Positions 12,753 through 25,066 of a stretch of DNA of 64,000 nucleotides are shown here, one piece after another (the stretch's first letter is position 1; each line of letters opens with the position of its first letter). The translations under genes were made by a program, and so were the position numbers. A model generated the notes under the pieces. It was given only the letters and a program-made list of their open reading frames with translations, was not told the origin of the DNA and searched no databases. This stretch comes from Tanypteryx hageni (lineage: Eukaryota; Arthropoda; Insecta; Odonata; Petaluridae): assembly GCA_028673005.1 (NCBI GenBank), contig CM054117.1:372001-436000 (forward strand), given 5' to 3'.

Positions 12753-13748
12753 AGCCTACTTTACAAAAAATGGAAAGTAGTCATGAGATTGCCTCAGTGT
12801 CCGTGTGTATGTGTCTCCCGAACATCTTCTTCATGAATGAACCGATTTCAACTAAACTTGGTACATAGAATCTTCACATAAATTCATGACCAAAATGACA
12901 TATTTGGACCGGATCAACTGAGCCGAGGTGCCACAATTGCAAAGTTAAACTTTTTGTTAATTATGAATTTGGAAGGAATTGGCCCGACTGATTCCAACGA
13001 AATTTTGTAAGAAACAGGTGTGCAACATGAAATAACAAAATCAGGATGTTTAGTATAGATATAGAAAGCAGGGCTGCCACAATACAAGGGATAAAAAAAT
13101 ATAAAAAATATATACAAAACCATAATAGCATATTTTAACTGAATCAGCCGAACAGGAGTGCCACAAATACAAATTAAACTTTCAATAATTAAGGATTTTG
13201 AAATAATTGGCTGAACGGATTTCAATTAAATTTTGTATATAAGATTTGTACAACATACCATAATGAAATTATGTTAAAAGCGGAGCTAAAGAGCAGGACA
13301 ACTACAATAAAAGGTTAAATAATATTTCTTTTGCATGTATTTCTAGAGAACTGACCTCATGGATTTTTGCAAAATATAGTATATTTAATCTTTGTATAAA
13401 TATATAACCAAAATATCATATTTAAACGGCATCAAGTAAACAGGGCTACCACAATATCAAGGTTAATGTTTTTCTGTAACTGTGAATTTGGAAGGTATTG
13501 GCTGAACAGATTTTAAAGAAATTTCATTCTTAGGGCGAGTATAGAATGGAATAACAAGATATGTTTAGAAAGAATAAAAAATGCAGGGTTACCACAATAT
13601 AAGGAAAATAATTTTCTGATTTCAATGCAAATATATCAGTATAAGATTATATTATGGCAAATTTGACGAAAAGCACATCTGTACCACGGGAAACCTGTGT
13701 ACATCCCTACTTGTGTTATATTTAAATTGTATTGAAAGGAAAGTAGGC
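12753..13748. repeat. Degenerate repeat bounded by GCCTACTTT/GGAAAGTAGGC
   Basis: The interval begins GCCTACTTT and ends GGAAAGTAGGC, an approximate short inverted repeat. Inside are several diverged tandem units, recognisable by a phrase like GAATTGGCCCGACTGATT followed by AAATTTTGTA, recurring near 12975, 13205 and 13495. The same terminal phrases bound 14632-15876. The class is uncertain; it could be a non-autonomous DNA element or a Helitron-like repeat. No coding sequence is seen. Confidence 0.4.
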
Positions 13749-14066
13749 AGATTAGTTCTTTCCAGAACTACCTGTCTTAACTTTGCCATGGCCTTCTATT
13801 CCAGATAACATGCAACCAATCTCTTAAGTTCTCTTGACATCTTTCCCTTATTAAATTAATGCTCCAGTTGTTCTTTGGGTATTCTTCATGCTTTAGGATA
13901 ACATTTGATGGCAATTTTGTATCATTGGCTAGGACAGCCAAAATTACCATATTTCACATTTTTTCATAAAATCATCAACTTAATGCGTCATTTTACCTTC
14001 TATTCAAGCATGAGATGACTATTGATTTTTGAAGGCTGAAATTATTGTACACTTTCTTTTCTCAAG

Positions 14067-14208
14067 TGATATAACAAAAATGCAACCCTCTGGTGGAGCT
14101 GTAGCTTCTTCCCCTAACATTCGTCATGGAAGTCCTGGTGCAGAAGGGCCTCGGCAACAGCAACGCAAAGTTCAGCAAAAGAAAAAAAAGAAGGGAGGAA
14201 AATGGTGA
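14067..14208 (+). CDS. SRP72: SRP72 terminal exon and stop codon
   Basis: After a TTCTTTTCTCAAG acceptor, the first base completes the split codon from the exon ending at 600, and the frame then reads 46 codons to TGA at 14206-14208. The protein ends in a basic tail, QQKKKKKGGKW, as in animal SRP72, which ends in a lysine-rich GGKGGW-like tail. The serine/proline-rich linker before it (ASSPNIRHGSPGA) also fits the family. A candidate polyadenylation signal AATAAA lies at 14565-14570, about 360 bases downstream. Phase agreement across 13.5 kb makes the assignment strong. Confidence 0.9.
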
Positions 14209-14564
14209 GATATTTGGCAGTTGGTGAAATGGAGGTATTGTTTTAAGATGATGATGTTTTGTGTTTTGAAAAACCATGGTATTGGCTCATAATAATCATG
14301 ACCAAATGTGTTCAACAAATGGTATACATGGAAAGTAAAAGATGTGTAATGTATGTTGAAGGAAATGCGTCATAAATTCAAATAATGACTATTTGTAAAT
14401 TGCCTGTTATACCTTACCAATTGTACAATTAGATCTGTTTTATCATTATATGGAGTGCATGTTTTGGCATGTACATTTCAACATTTCACATTAACCCTCA
14501 TAATACCATGGGGTTTCTAGTGACTCCAACACAACATTGTCTTTTGTATTCTTGAAACCTGAAC

Positions 14565-14570
14565 AATAAA
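14565..14570 (+). promoter_or_regulatory. Candidate SRP72 polyadenylation signal
   Basis: AATAAA lies about 360 bases after the SRP72 stop codon, in a plausible 3' UTR. It is the best canonical hexamer before the next repeat begins at 14632. Only the motif supports it. Confidence 0.4.
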
Positions 14571-14631
14571 AATCTAAAAAAATGGAGTTTTTCTGTCTCA
14601 CTTCTAACTATAAGGCCCTGTACTGTTTTTA

Positions 14632-15876
14632 GCCTACTTTCCATAATGAAACTAGGCTTATAGTTTTGTCATTGTGTCTGTCTGTCTGCCCCCCCTATTA
14701 ACACATTCAATGCAGCATGACTGGAATTCCCGTCGTGAGGGATGATATCCTGTGACTTATGACTGGAATTCCCATCATTGTGCTACATCTGGTTCCAACA
14801 GTTCAGGTGGGGGACTGTCACGTCTTAGCGTCCTTTCTTTTGCATCAATTTGGTTCCTACCATCGTTTGGGTAACATGTTTCAGTTGGTGATTTTTTTCC
14901 ATCGGATATACATCAGATTGTGTTGGTGGTTAGTACTCGTAATCATGTAAACATATTTAATCATTTAATCGTAATGTTTTATTATGGGTTTGATCAATTT
15001 ATTCATTTTTACAGGTTTATTTATGTATTTATAAGAGAAACCAAATTCTGTTTTAGTGGGAAAAATTTTTTTTGGAAAGTACCAAAAGTTTTCTGCAAAA
15101 CTAGAGCTTTTGTTCATACTTTTTAATTGTTTATTAAACATTTAATGTTTCTAAGCACTTATAAGTATTGTAGTATCGAGGATAAATTGTCCTGAACATC
15201 CTACTTTTAAGAAATACTTGGAAAATTATGAAAAATGTACCAATCTAATGAAAAACATTGCCAACGTAACTCAACTACCCATAAGAAACTGGATTTTGGG
15301 GCTGCATTGAAAGGGTTAACTTTTGAACCATGACATTTGGTAGAAATCTATTGCTACATGGGCAGAGCTCCTGAGGATAGTTTTTGTTGCAAAGATTTAA
15401 AGTCCTGGGTTTGATTCCAGGAACTATCCTTCACATTTGTTTACATGGAAAATCTGAAATCCATCATGCAGGGTAATTTTCTCTTGCACATTAAAATATC
15501 TTAGAATTGTAATATCAGAGCGAGGAAAGGTATGAAGATTCTAATTTTTATCATAGAATTTCACTTATTGATTGTATTTCATAGAATTTCGTATAAATAC
15601 TGGTGATTTTGCAGTTTTTATCACTCATTACGAGTGTTACCATAGCAACAACTATTGTTGGACTCAGATTCAGTATACTCTAATACGTACATGCATTATT
15701 TTTGCCACACAAATATGCGTGATCAATTTAATATTCAGTTTCAATGTACTTGTAGTATTTTATAATGCTAAATTATGAAATTTGGCAACACAAAGAGCTA
15801 CATATCCACAAGGACTTTAAAGCTATTAAAGCCTATATAAGTATGTATTATATAAATGATTAAATGGAAAGTAGGC
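14632..15876. repeat. Second repeat bounded by GCCTACTTTCC/GGAAAGTAGGC
   Basis: The ends form a perfect 11-bp inverted match. The start continues into a (TCTG)n-like stretch, as the repeat at 12753 does. An internal direct duplication of GACTGGAATTCCCGTCGT-like sequence occurs near 14718 and 14760. No coding sequence is recognisable. It abuts the LINE at 15877. Confidence 0.4.
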
Positions 15877-18800
15877 ATCATAAGTTCTGTTTGGATCATC
15901 TTGTGTTTTCCACGAAAACTAGCCAGTCCCTGTTCCCAATGTTGACGACTCTGCTACCAATCCGAACGATATTACTGATGCTAATTCCGATACCCCTCAC
16001 ACAGTCGACGATTCCGAGTCACCTCTTGGCTTTGGTATCACAACTCTTAGTAAAAATGGTGTGTGTAAACCTAAGTCCCAATGACTAGGTTCATCAATTA
16101 AGTGTGATACTATTATCACTGGCAATTATTCCAATTCCCAGCTCACTCTGCTTCTTCTCAATGTGCAGTGCATAAGGAATAAGATGCTTGAACTCGAGCT
16201 TCTGCTCGACTCTTTCAAACCAGATATTTTCTGTGTGTGTGAGCATTGGCTAACTGCTGACGAAGTGCCTTTATTTATCATTTCTGGTTATGTTATAGGT
16301 GACATATATTGTCGTAGCAATACAAAAAACGGTGGTGTGGCCTTATTACTGAAGGATCATCTCCCTTTTAATCTTCCCGCTATACAGTATAAACATTTAA
16401 TTATAGAGCGTGTATTTGAATGTGTCATTGTATCTGTAATGATAAACAACCTGCCTATTATTATTATCACTATTTACAGATCACCGCTTTGCGATTTTCA
16501 ATTGTTCATGGATAAATTCGAAAATCTTCTTGAAATGGTTCATGAATCTCTGGGTAATCAAAATTTAATTATCACTGGCGATATTAACTGTAACTTACTA
16601 CTTAAAAATAGTAGCAGTGCCAGATTGCTTAATTTGCTCAAATCTTTCAACTTGTTCATAAATGTCTCGGAACCAACTCGAATAACAAGTAATTCTGAAT
16701 CTCTACTGGATGTTATAGTATCCAACCTTAATCCAGATGATGTGCAATCCAAGGTAATCAAAACTGACATCTCTGACCATTTTCCGGTCCTCTCCACTTT
16801 CCCTTTTAAATCCTCTTTTTCTCCTAGCAAACGTAATGGGAGGTTTTTTTCCAAGTCGAATATTTCTCACTTTCTTTCTAGATTAGAAGGTGAAGATTGG
16901 TCTGATATGTATTCCTCCCCCAACTTTGATGCAAGCTTTAATTGCTTTTACGATAAATTCATTCACTACTTTAATATTTCTTTTCCGGTTGTTAGCAAAA
17001 ATGTAAGGAAAAGGAATGGTAATAAAAAATGGGTCACTGATGAAATTCGTGCACTATCTGTGTACATGAAAGATCTAGCACTCCTCTGTAAATCCTGTAG
17101 TAGTGACGAATCAGTTGCGGATTATAAATCTTTGAAAAGGGAATACAGATTAAAATTAAACAATGCCAAGCAAAACTTCAATAACGAGAGACTGCTTTAT
17201 TGCAATAATAAATCAACTGAAATTTGGAAGATTATTAATGAATCTAAAAATAATGACAAATCATCATCTCTGTTTAGAATTAAGGATGAATCTGGTAAAA
17301 TCATTTCAGACTATTCATCCCTCGTAACCACTTTCAGTAAACATTTTACTAATGAACCTTGTATTCAGCAGTTGATTAATGCTAATTTCCCTGATATTTC
17401 AAACTGTCCAAAGTCACTCTACCTTTCTCCCTGCCTAGAAAACGAACTCAAGTTGATAGTATTTAATCTAGGTTTGAAAAAGAGTTCAGGTATTGATGAA
17501 GTATCTAATTTTATTTTAATTCAATGTTATCATTTAATTGCATCTCCTCTTTTATTTTTAGTGAACTATTCCCTCGAAAGTGGTATTTTTCCTTCCTCGC
17601 TTAAGACTTCGAAAGTTGTACCTTTATATAAAAAGAAAGGAAGTATACATGATATCAGTTCATATAGGCCCATAGCTATGCAGAATCAATTAGCTAAGAT
17701 ATTTGAAAAAGTTTACTACAGACGTTTAATTTCTTTCCTTGAATCTCACAAATTATTATCCTTTTCACAGCATGGTTTTCGTAAAAACAAGTCAACAGTT
17801 TCGGCAATATTTGAAGCAATAAATAGTGTCTTGAGTGCTTTGGATAATAGTAAAGAAGTTGCTGCCTTGCTTTTTGATTTTTCTAAAGCATTCGATTTGG
17901 TTAATCATGGTTTACTCCTTAAGAAATTAGAATCGTATGGAATCAGAGGTATACTCTTTAAGTGGTTACAATCTTATTTAAGTTACAGATTTCAGTGTAT
18001 TACTATTAATGCCAATGGATTAAAACACATTTCTACACCAAAGGCTGTAACCATAGGAGTTCCGCAAGGTTCCATTCTTGGACCTGCATTATTTTTGTTA
18101 TATATTAATGATCTTCCTCAACAGCTCAATAAAATACCTGGTACAAAAACAATAGTGTATGCAGATGATACAAATGTTGTACTTTCCGCAGACTCAGCCG
18201 TGAGTTTGAGTCACTATGGCAACCAAATCACTCTTGCATTCAACAATTTGAGTCTTAATAATGTTCTCACTGTTAACGTTGATAAATCCCAGTCAGTATA
18301 TTTTGCTAATAAGAACAAAGCCAGTTTGAATCTACCTTTTCATATTAATGGTATTCAGATGTCCCAAGTTCAAAATATAAAACTACTTGGTTTGTATTTA
18401 GACTCTAATCTTTCTTGGGAGACTCACATCTCTAAACTAGCCATTAAACTCAGTTCCATTTGTTTCCTCATTAGAAGTATAAGATTCACAGTTTCGAAGG
18501 ATGTGTTGCTTTCCATTTACTATGGGCTATGTTATGCACAAATTGTTTATGGTATACTTTTTTGGGGTTCTTCTACTAATGCCCTCACTATTTTTAAGAT
18601 TCAAAAAAAATTGTACGTCTTATGGCATTTGAAGGTTACAATGCTCCATTTAAACCTATTTTTAAAGGATTTAACATATTACCTATGCCATGTGTATATA
18701 TTCTTAATTTAATTATTTTTATGAGAAAGAATCTAAGCGATTTTGAATTCAACTCAAAATTTCATAATTATAGTACTAGAAATTATAATAGCTTACATAT

Positions 18801-19060
18801 TAACTATGTCAGAACCAGAGGTACTTTCCTTGGCCCCAGAAATATGGGGGTCAAATTATTTAATCATTTGCCAAGTTTTCTCAAGACGCCTATGTCCCTA
18901 TGTATGTTCAAAACAAAGTTGAAAGAATTCTTATTACATAAAATGTATTATAGCATTAATGATTTTTTAGATGACAAATGTTAATATATCTGTTTATGTT
19001 GTGTATATGTTTTTGACGAATCCTATACCTTCTTTTGTAAGGTCTTTGGAGAATAAAGTG
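15877..19060 (+). mobile_element. Jockey-superfamily LINE, nearly complete ORF2
   Basis: This non-LTR retrotransposon copy is 5' truncated. It begins with a short acidic remnant (15920-16080) that ends at a TGA, followed by a long endonuclease/reverse transcriptase ORF. The 3' region after 18984 has AATAAAG at about 19052 followed by a GACTTTGACTTT-type tail, which suits a LINE 3' end. Few lesions suggest a fairly recent insertion. The clade within Jockey/CR1-like elements is not resolved. Confidence 0.85.
16163..18984 (+). pseudogene. LINE ORF2: endonuclease-reverse transcriptase, one frameshift
   Basis: Residues about 1-220 form an APE-type endonuclease (CEHWL, GDINCN, SDHFPV). The reverse transcriptase follows, with SSGIDEVSNFIL, SYRPIAMQNQLAKIFEKV, QHGFRKNKSTVSA, FDFSKAFDLVNH, GVPQGSILGPALFLLYINDL and the catalytic YADDTNVVLS near 18160. 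The main frame runs 849 residues, then shifts frame near 18620. The normal C-terminus continues to 18984 with STRNYNSL and LGPRNMGVKLFNHLP. Translation probably starts upstream of 16163, because homologous sequence such as LLLLNVQ precedes the first ATG. The protein would nick DNA and prime reverse transcription at the target. Confidence 0.9.
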
Positions 19061-19071
19061 ACTTTGACTTT

Positions 19072-19447
19072 AGTGGTTATATGCATGGAGATAAGAGAGT
19101 GGGGAAAAGAGAGGAGGGCATATGTGTGCCCATTGGCGAGAAAACAACTCCTAATAAACTTCCAGGTTACCATTTAAAAATTGGTAAGCAACACAAGCAC
19201 TGCTTGTCTGGTACAACAAAGCAAACATTTTTATTTGCTTTAAATAAATTTGGTTACCATTTAAAAATTGGTAAACATATTTTACATTTTCGTAATATAT
19301 TAATTCGATCGTGCCTGACATTACTCAACTGTTATTGAGTGGAGCAGCAAGAAGTAGTTTTGGTTCTGCTTCTCAAGTGGTTATATGCGTGGAGATAAGA
19401 GAGTGGGGAAAAGAGGGAAGGGCATATGTGTGCCCATTGGCGAGAAA
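19072..19447. repeat. Direct repeat pair of about 70 bp flanking the LINE tail
   Basis: The phrase AGTGGTTATATGCATGGAG through GTGTGCCCATTGGCGAGAAA occurs at 19072-19143 and again at 19376-19447 with few differences. Between the copies the phrase GGTTACCATTTAAAAATTGG occurs twice (about 19165 and 19252). It may be LINE 3' sequence duplicated locally. No gene is seen between 19448 and 19840. Confidence 0.6.
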
Positions 19448-19839
19448 GTAAGCAGAATTTGAACTGCTTCTCAGTGCCACGGGAAATTTCTACCAATAAT
19501 ACAATGGAGCGGTGAAATGAAAATACAGTTTTCTGTGTCCATCTATCAGGAAATTAATGGTTTACATCATTTACATATACTCAGATGTTTCTTTGTTTAT
19601 CAGTTCTGTTTCCTCCACGTGGTTTATATGGTGTTTATTTTTAGTGCATGTTCCTTTAATTAAACATTTCTTACTTTTTATTCCAAAAACATGTGGCTAA
19701 TGAACAGTGCATAATACAAAAATTTTTGGTGAAATCGTTTTCAAGTAGTAATCAAGATTTTGAAACTAAAAATGAAATTGTTGAAGCTGGAAAACCTACA
19801 CCTGAGCTCCTGCAACTTACTTCTTCCCTTTTTTTACAA

Positions 19840-20393
19840 TGAATAGACTGTTTTGTTGGCAATGCATTTTAATGTCAGTGGAGAGAAGTATATGGAACAC
19901 TTGTGGCTAGGATGATTTAAACAATCTGACAAATGCGATATAATGGCATAACACAAGTTAATCCCATTTGTGTGCATGTCTGGATTTACACAACTTTGGG
20001 AAATCAAGGGTTGATTTTTTGTTGAACAGTCAGTGCCGCTTAGAGACTCTAAATCATAACAAGAAAGTAAAAAAATAGGGAAGTGCTACGATCTCTAATT
20101 AACATTGTATGTCTGCTAGGTAAGCAGGAACTTGCCTTTCATGGCCACAATGAGACAGAGAGTTCAGTGAATTGAGTGAATTATATTGAGTTTGCTATGT
20201 TCCTGAAAGACTATGATGCTCATCTCTGTGAACATTTTAATAACGCTAGCGTTTTCAGTGGTCTTTCAAAACACATTCAAAATAATTTAATCAAGGCATT
20301 AGGGATTGTCATCTTAAATGAAATTTAACGTGAAATAAATTCATCAAAATTTTTTCTATTTTGGTTGATGAAACTTCAGACATTACTAAGGCT
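19840..20393 (+). pseudogene. hAT (ZMYM1/DUF4371 type) transposase, N-terminal part
   Basis: With several stops, the + strand reads in family order ACLDLHNFGKSRVDFLLN, LAFHGHNETESSVN, EFAMFLKDYDAHLCEHFNN, FSGLSKHIQNNLIKALG and finally SILVDETSDITK, the first catalytic motif. It stops dead at 20393, where the Harbinger element begins. The protein continues at 41216. These transposases carry an RNase H-like fold interrupted by a helical insertion. Confidence 0.8.
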
Positions 20394-20639
20394 CTGGGTG
20401 CACTGAACATCTCGAGAGGAACCGCGGCGAGAAAAGACCAGTTTTTTCGTCCTGGCCATATTGGACAAGACGAGACCACGTGACAGTCTGTCTTGCGACG
20501 TTGTAGAGTGAACATGCAATATCTTACGTATGGAAGTTAATGTTGATTGAAAGTTTAGCATGGAAGTATGTATATTATTGGAGAATTTTGAGCAACTGCA
20601 AGGAGTGGGTTGGTGACACAAACAAAGTGCTTTAGGGGA

Positions 20640-22684
20640 GTTCCATCACTTGTACCAGAACCTCGGAGAAAGGAAAGATAAATTCATTGAGTATTTCAGA
20701 CTTGATTTTCAAACTTTAGACTACATACTGGAAGCAGTTACTCCCCTCATGTGTAAGAAAAATACCAACTGGAGGAGAGCAGTGGGACCTACAGAAAGAC
20801 TAGCAATAACTCTGAGGTAAGATATATTTTGTTTATAAATTAATTTTATTTAATTAAATACATAACGTAATGTTTATATTACCACATACGTAAGAATAAT
20901 TGTTATTTAAACATATGATTAATTAAAGCAATGCTTATTACATAATATGATGTTGTATATCTTCTGAAGAAGCAGTTGTGTTGGGTGTCCAGTTACTTGT
21001 AGATGGCATGGGAAGGGGCTCATCAAACATTGCCTCGTAAATTAGTTTTTGAATGTCTAATTTCAGTAACATTTTCTTTCGCGCAGGCAACTGATCTGAA
21101 GAAGGCAACAAACTCATTAGAAAATGATAATCTTCAGATCTGTTAATGGATATATTATTTTGGAGAATCTCCATTTTCTTCCTTTGGAGTAAATTTGCTT
21201 TTTTTTCTTTGGATGTACTGGCATTGAGGAAGAAGTTCGATGAATTTCTTCATCTATATTTTAAACTGGCATAGCGCTTTCTTGGTTGGTGTTTTCATTA
21301 TATTCATCAGCAGAGCTATCATTAACAATCTTCTCATTTATTTTGGACAAAGTTTGTGACATGTTCACTGTGGTTAAACGAGGTGTCATAATGTCTTTCA
21401 AAAGCAACATTTGTTTGAAGTGAACCCATTTTGAAGAAGGCTCACCACTAGCCCTGTCTTCTGATTGCTTTCTGGGAACATTTCAAAGATCTCAATTGAA
21501 TGAATCTCTCAGCAGTTTCCATCTGCTTTTAACTTCAGTCACTGCAATAGAAACAAGATGAGAGATGCACACTTCATGCATGCATACATTCAAGGCATAG
21601 ACATTCTTTTGCAAATTACTTTTTTTAATTGAGCAAAAAGCAGTCTTGAAACAATCGAAAATCAATTAAAACAATTTATTTGTTGTTTTAAAGGTTTTTT
21701 GATAAGCAGTAATTTAAGTACCTATTTCATTATTTACAATAAATAATCAGCCACTCCTAAAATATTAAAACCTTAATCTTATAGAAAAATAATGCATGGG
21801 TTATCTGTTTTAAATGTTTTCATTTGAAATTAAGTGAGCTATATTTTTAAAAATGTGTATATGTGTCTGTCTTTCTTTAGTCTGTAAGCGCATGCAATCT
21901 TTCTATATTGTGAACTATTTTAATTACAGGTTTTTTGCAACAGGAGCATCATTTCGATCATCAGCAATGTTATTCAGAATGGGAAAAACTACAGTATCGG
22001 AAATAGTTACTGATACATTTGAAGCCATGTGGACCTCTCTAAAACAAAGGCATATGTCTGTGCCTACAAAGGAGCAATTGAAAGCCATCGCTGAAGGTTT
22101 TCTACAAAAATGGGATTTTCCAAATAGTGTGGGTGACATCGATGGCAAGCACATATGCATAACATGACCTAAAAATTCTGGCAGTATCTTCTATAACTAC
22201 AATGATTTCTTTTCTATTGTGCTGCAAGCCATAGTGGATCACCAGTACAAATTCATAATAATTTAAGTCAGTGCATATGGAAAAAGTAGTGACAATGGTG
22301 TTTTTCTGAATTCAAAACCGTGTAAGTTTGGAGAGAGGTGAATTTATGCCTTCAGACAGCAATCTACCAAATTCAAATATAAAAGTGCTCCACTTTTTAG
22401 TGGGTGATGAGGTGTTCCCATTACAGAAACATTTGTTGAGACCTTATCCTAGAAGAAATTTAAATCATGAACACACAGTTTTTAACTACAGACTTTCACG
22501 AGCACGAAAAGTTGTCGAATGTGCGTTTATAATTATTTCACAAAGGTGGAGATTACTCTTGAAACCTATTGAAACATCTCCACAAAAAGCCGATTTATTT
22601 GCAAAAGCGATATGTTTATTGCGTTATGTTTTAATTGACATAAATGGCATGCCAGCATTTTCGACTGAAACACTGCAACCTTAA
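20640..22684 (+). pseudogene. PIF/Harbinger transposase (DDE_Tnp_4), two exons
   Basis: Exon 1 (about 20640-20816) encodes the N-terminal helical region including RRAVGPTERLAITLR and ends at a GTAAGA donor. Exon 2 begins after TAATTACAG at 21930 and continues FFATGASFRSSAMLFRMGKTTVSEIV. The next motif is VGDIDGKHICI, which carries the first catalytic Asp. The later domain includes VGDEVFPLQKHLLRPYP (second Asp) and FNYRLSRARKVVECAF (Glu). An in-frame stop after ICIT (about 22167), one at 22264 and a frame change before 22328 disable it. The 1.1 kb intron contains the antisense MADF exon. Confidence 0.85.
20938..21541 (-). pseudogene. Harbinger MADF-BESS DNA-binding protein, exon 2
   Basis: After a TCTATTGCAG acceptor the minus strand reads VTEVKSRWKLLRDSF, then W-V-H-F-K-Q-M-L, the second half of a MADF domain. 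After a linker it reads EDYHFLMSLLPSSDQLPARK, a BESS motif, ending at 20938. Two stops follow the first 15 codons, and others are present. In Harbinger systems this protein helps the transposase bind DNA and enter the nucleus. The first exon is at 40791-40923, and the two exons join in phase despite about 19 kb of inserted sequence. Confidence 0.75.
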
Positions 22685-23195
22685 GAAATTGCCACAATTC
22701 ATGTTTAGCATAGAGGAGCTACACGTTGAGACGCAACTGTCTCATTTTACATTAATCTTTCATAATCGTCAAAGTACTTGAAAATAGATAAACGATACGA
22801 TACCCCTTTGGTGACACTGCTGCTGCCAACAAGAAATCAAATATAATACACTGGCAAAATGACAAGAAATATACTAACAATTATATTGGAGTGACATAAT
22901 ACAAAGCAGAAATATAGTGAAATACTTAATAGAAATGTCCACTTGGAGGAATCACAAATGATACGAAAAGTATTCGACTCGCAGTGAAAACTTCCGCAGG
23001 CCGCGGCTCAGGCTTGTGTCTCTCCATGTCCTTCCTTGTTCTCCTTCACTCCGTCTCTCTCTCTCTGCTCGTGGCGACGTTGTCGGATCAAAAGTCCCCT
23101 AGTTCGCATTGAATGCAAATAGAGGGCACTGCACTCGCGAAAGATTATTGGCTGTGGCCTGTCGATTGTGGTGTTCTCTTCTGGGCTAATGTCTG

Positions 23196-23342
23196 TTGCT
23201 ATAAAAGGCGGAACTCTGTACATACGCGCAAAGCCGAAGTACTCGCGTTTGCCGAAGTACGAGCGTATGCCGAAGTGCGTGCATATGCAGGGGTGCGTGC
23301 GTATGCAGGAGTGCGTGCATATGCAGGGGTGCGTCATTTGCT
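23196..23342 (+). repeat. TATA-like motif and 18-bp minisatellite (six units)
   Basis: A CTATAAAAGG motif at about 23199 is followed by six 18-bp units from about 23232. They start as CGAAGTACTCGCGTTTGC and drift to AGGGGTGCGTGCGTATGC. No protein is supported. The TATA box could belong to a lost promoter, an LTR or the Harbinger. The rest of 22685-23520 holds nothing recognisable. Confidence 0.5.
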
Positions 23343-23520
23343 GGAACACGAAAAACTGATGGGGAACTCGATAAATTGTCGAAAAGCGGAAAATGCTGCA
23401 ACGTGATGAACAAACAAATCGAGAACTTTTTGCTCACTATTTCGTGAACCCAAATGGAGCTATCTCAACAGATGTTGATCTAATTTGAAGTAATAATAAT
23501 AGTTATAGTTGTACTTGTAT

Positions 23521-24324
23521 CATTATATATAGCGGTTCCTTACAGAGGAGGATATAACATACTAGTAGAAGGTGCTTGCATACTGCATTTCATCACACCT
23601 TGACAAAACATTAATTTCAGAGAGATATTTCTTCATGAGTAATATTTATTTAATTCTAACGGTTATTCTGTAACGGTTTTAGTTTTGGGTTATGAAACAA
23701 TAATGGAGTACAACAATCACTAATTTTTGCAATTTTAAGAATATTATACTTTTTCTACATTGCCACACATTTTTGCCAAATTTATAGCACAATTAGAAGT
23801 GAAATAAAATTTATTTAAATGTTTAAATTTAAATAATTTTTAACGGCCGTAATAACGATTTTTTGATACATTAAAACGTTTATTCGATTGCATAGACTTA
23901 ATTCTAAATAATTTAAAAATTTCATCCCCCTAACTCGCCGCGTAGTGTCTAAACATTTACCTATTAGTTTAAATTTTAAGAATTTTTAACTGCCAAACAA
24001 ATTAAAATATCAAAATTTGTATAATCCCTAATTTTTTTTTACAAATACTACCTCTAAAAAAATTTTTAGCTTCGTAGCACATTCGGAAATATATAAACCT
24101 AGAAAATTTGTTTAAACAATTGCAAACTTTTAGCGGCCGCATTGTTGCACTTTTTCAAGATTATCGTTTTTTCTAGTCGGTTTTGCACAAATTCCTACCT
24201 AAGAAAAAAATTTTGAATCTCCATCACATCTGGAAGTGCCTAAACATTAGTATCCTCCTATCATTATATATAGACGTTTCTTACAGAGGAGGAGGATATC
24301 ATTGTACAAGTAGTTGGTGCACTA
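23521..24324. repeat. Fold-back repeat unit (forward orientation)
   Basis: This AT-rich unit contains AAGGTGCTTGCATACTGC at its left, TTTTTAACGGCCGTAATAA, and GCCTAAACATTAGTATCCTCC at its right. It recurs forward at 39345-40072 and inverted at 38577-39305 and 40130-40735. Each unit ends at a short spacer with CATTATATATAGACGTTTC and AGAGGAGGATAT. It lies at the left border of Gypsy A, and the related array lies at the right border, so Gypsy A seems to be inserted in, or trapped between, these repeats. Confidence 0.65.
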
Positions 24325-24326
24325 AA

Positions 24327-24985
24327 AAACTACTACCTGGCCACAAGTTAAGGGGATTCTCGAGGAGAATTACGTTATTCGGCGCACTCTAGATTTTTAT
24401 GCGAGCGCGATGTTTAATTCAAAACAAAATAAGGACGAAGGTATAGCGTCTTGGGGCAGCCGAATGGATGGAATGCAGACGGACCTGCGAGACGCGGCGG
24501 CGCGGAGAGTTACTAGAGAGGAAGAAGTAATCGGGGCTATGGCATTAGTAAATTATTTGGCAAAGGCATGTTTTGTGCAAGGGTTGGAGAACGATCGCAT
24601 CCAAACCATAGTGAGAAGCAAGGGCGACATTTCATTTCCTGACGCGGTGGAGGTAGCGCTGGAAGAAGAGAGCGCCATTTTGTCTTTAAAGGGAAAAAGA
24701 TATGCCGGAGATGAGAAAGCCCAAATTAGGTGTGAGAATTGTGGGAAATTGGGACACATTTCTTCTAGGTGTTTTATGAAACAAGCAAAGGTGGCTACGG
24801 AGAGAGTAATAAAATATTCGGAGGGAATTCAATGTTTCAATTGCGGAAGGAATGGTCATATGGCTAGGGAATGCCGAGATAAGAAGTACATTCTAAATAA
24901 GAGTCGAGCCGACAGAGGGTCCTCGGAGGATGGAGATAATGGTGACCGGGGAACGAGAAAAGCCTTCAAGAGGGCAGAGATATAG
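24327..24985 (+). pseudogene. Gypsy A gag: capsid fragment and two CCHC zinc knuckles
   Basis: The frame is open from 24327, before the first ATG at 24410, and shows capsid-like sequence (TWPQVKGILEENY), so the 5' end of gag is lost at the fold-back junction. The C-terminus has two nucleocapsid zinc knuckles, CENCGKLGHISSRC and CFNCGRNGHMAREC, each CX2CX4HX4C. They are followed by a basic and acidic tail. Gag would coat the retrotransposon RNA. The reading frame itself is intact from 24327 to its stop at 24985. Confidence 0.85.
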
Positions 24986-25066
24986 CAGATAAACCAAGGA
25001 AGGCAACTAAGTGTCCAAGGGAGTGACTCGCTCACGTTCGGTTGCAAAGAAAGTGAAAGCGGAAGA

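Larger units (their letters stand above)
601..14066 (+). other. SRP72 last intron, about 13.5 kb, filled with transposons
   Basis: The interval runs from a GTGAGT donor to a CTCAAG acceptor and separates two SRP72 exons whose phases fit. It holds, in order, a hAT relic split by a piggyBac, an RTE-type LINE copy, a second piggyBac relic, a TA-flanked MITE and a degenerate repeat. In 601-1800 I see no gene, only AT-rich sequence. In 5791-6430, 8942-9334 and 10399-11595 I also see no supportable gene. Short ORFs in these stretches have no recognisable motif. Confidence 0.8.

Noticed and set aside
19470..19495. CAGTGCCACGGG as the left TIR of the ZMYM1-type hAT
   Set aside because: It only partly matches the right end, and no 8-bp target duplication could be paired with sequence after 48239.
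23232..23342. CRISPR-like regular repeats
   Set aside because: Six contiguous 18-bp units without spacers in a eukaryotic context: a minisatellite.
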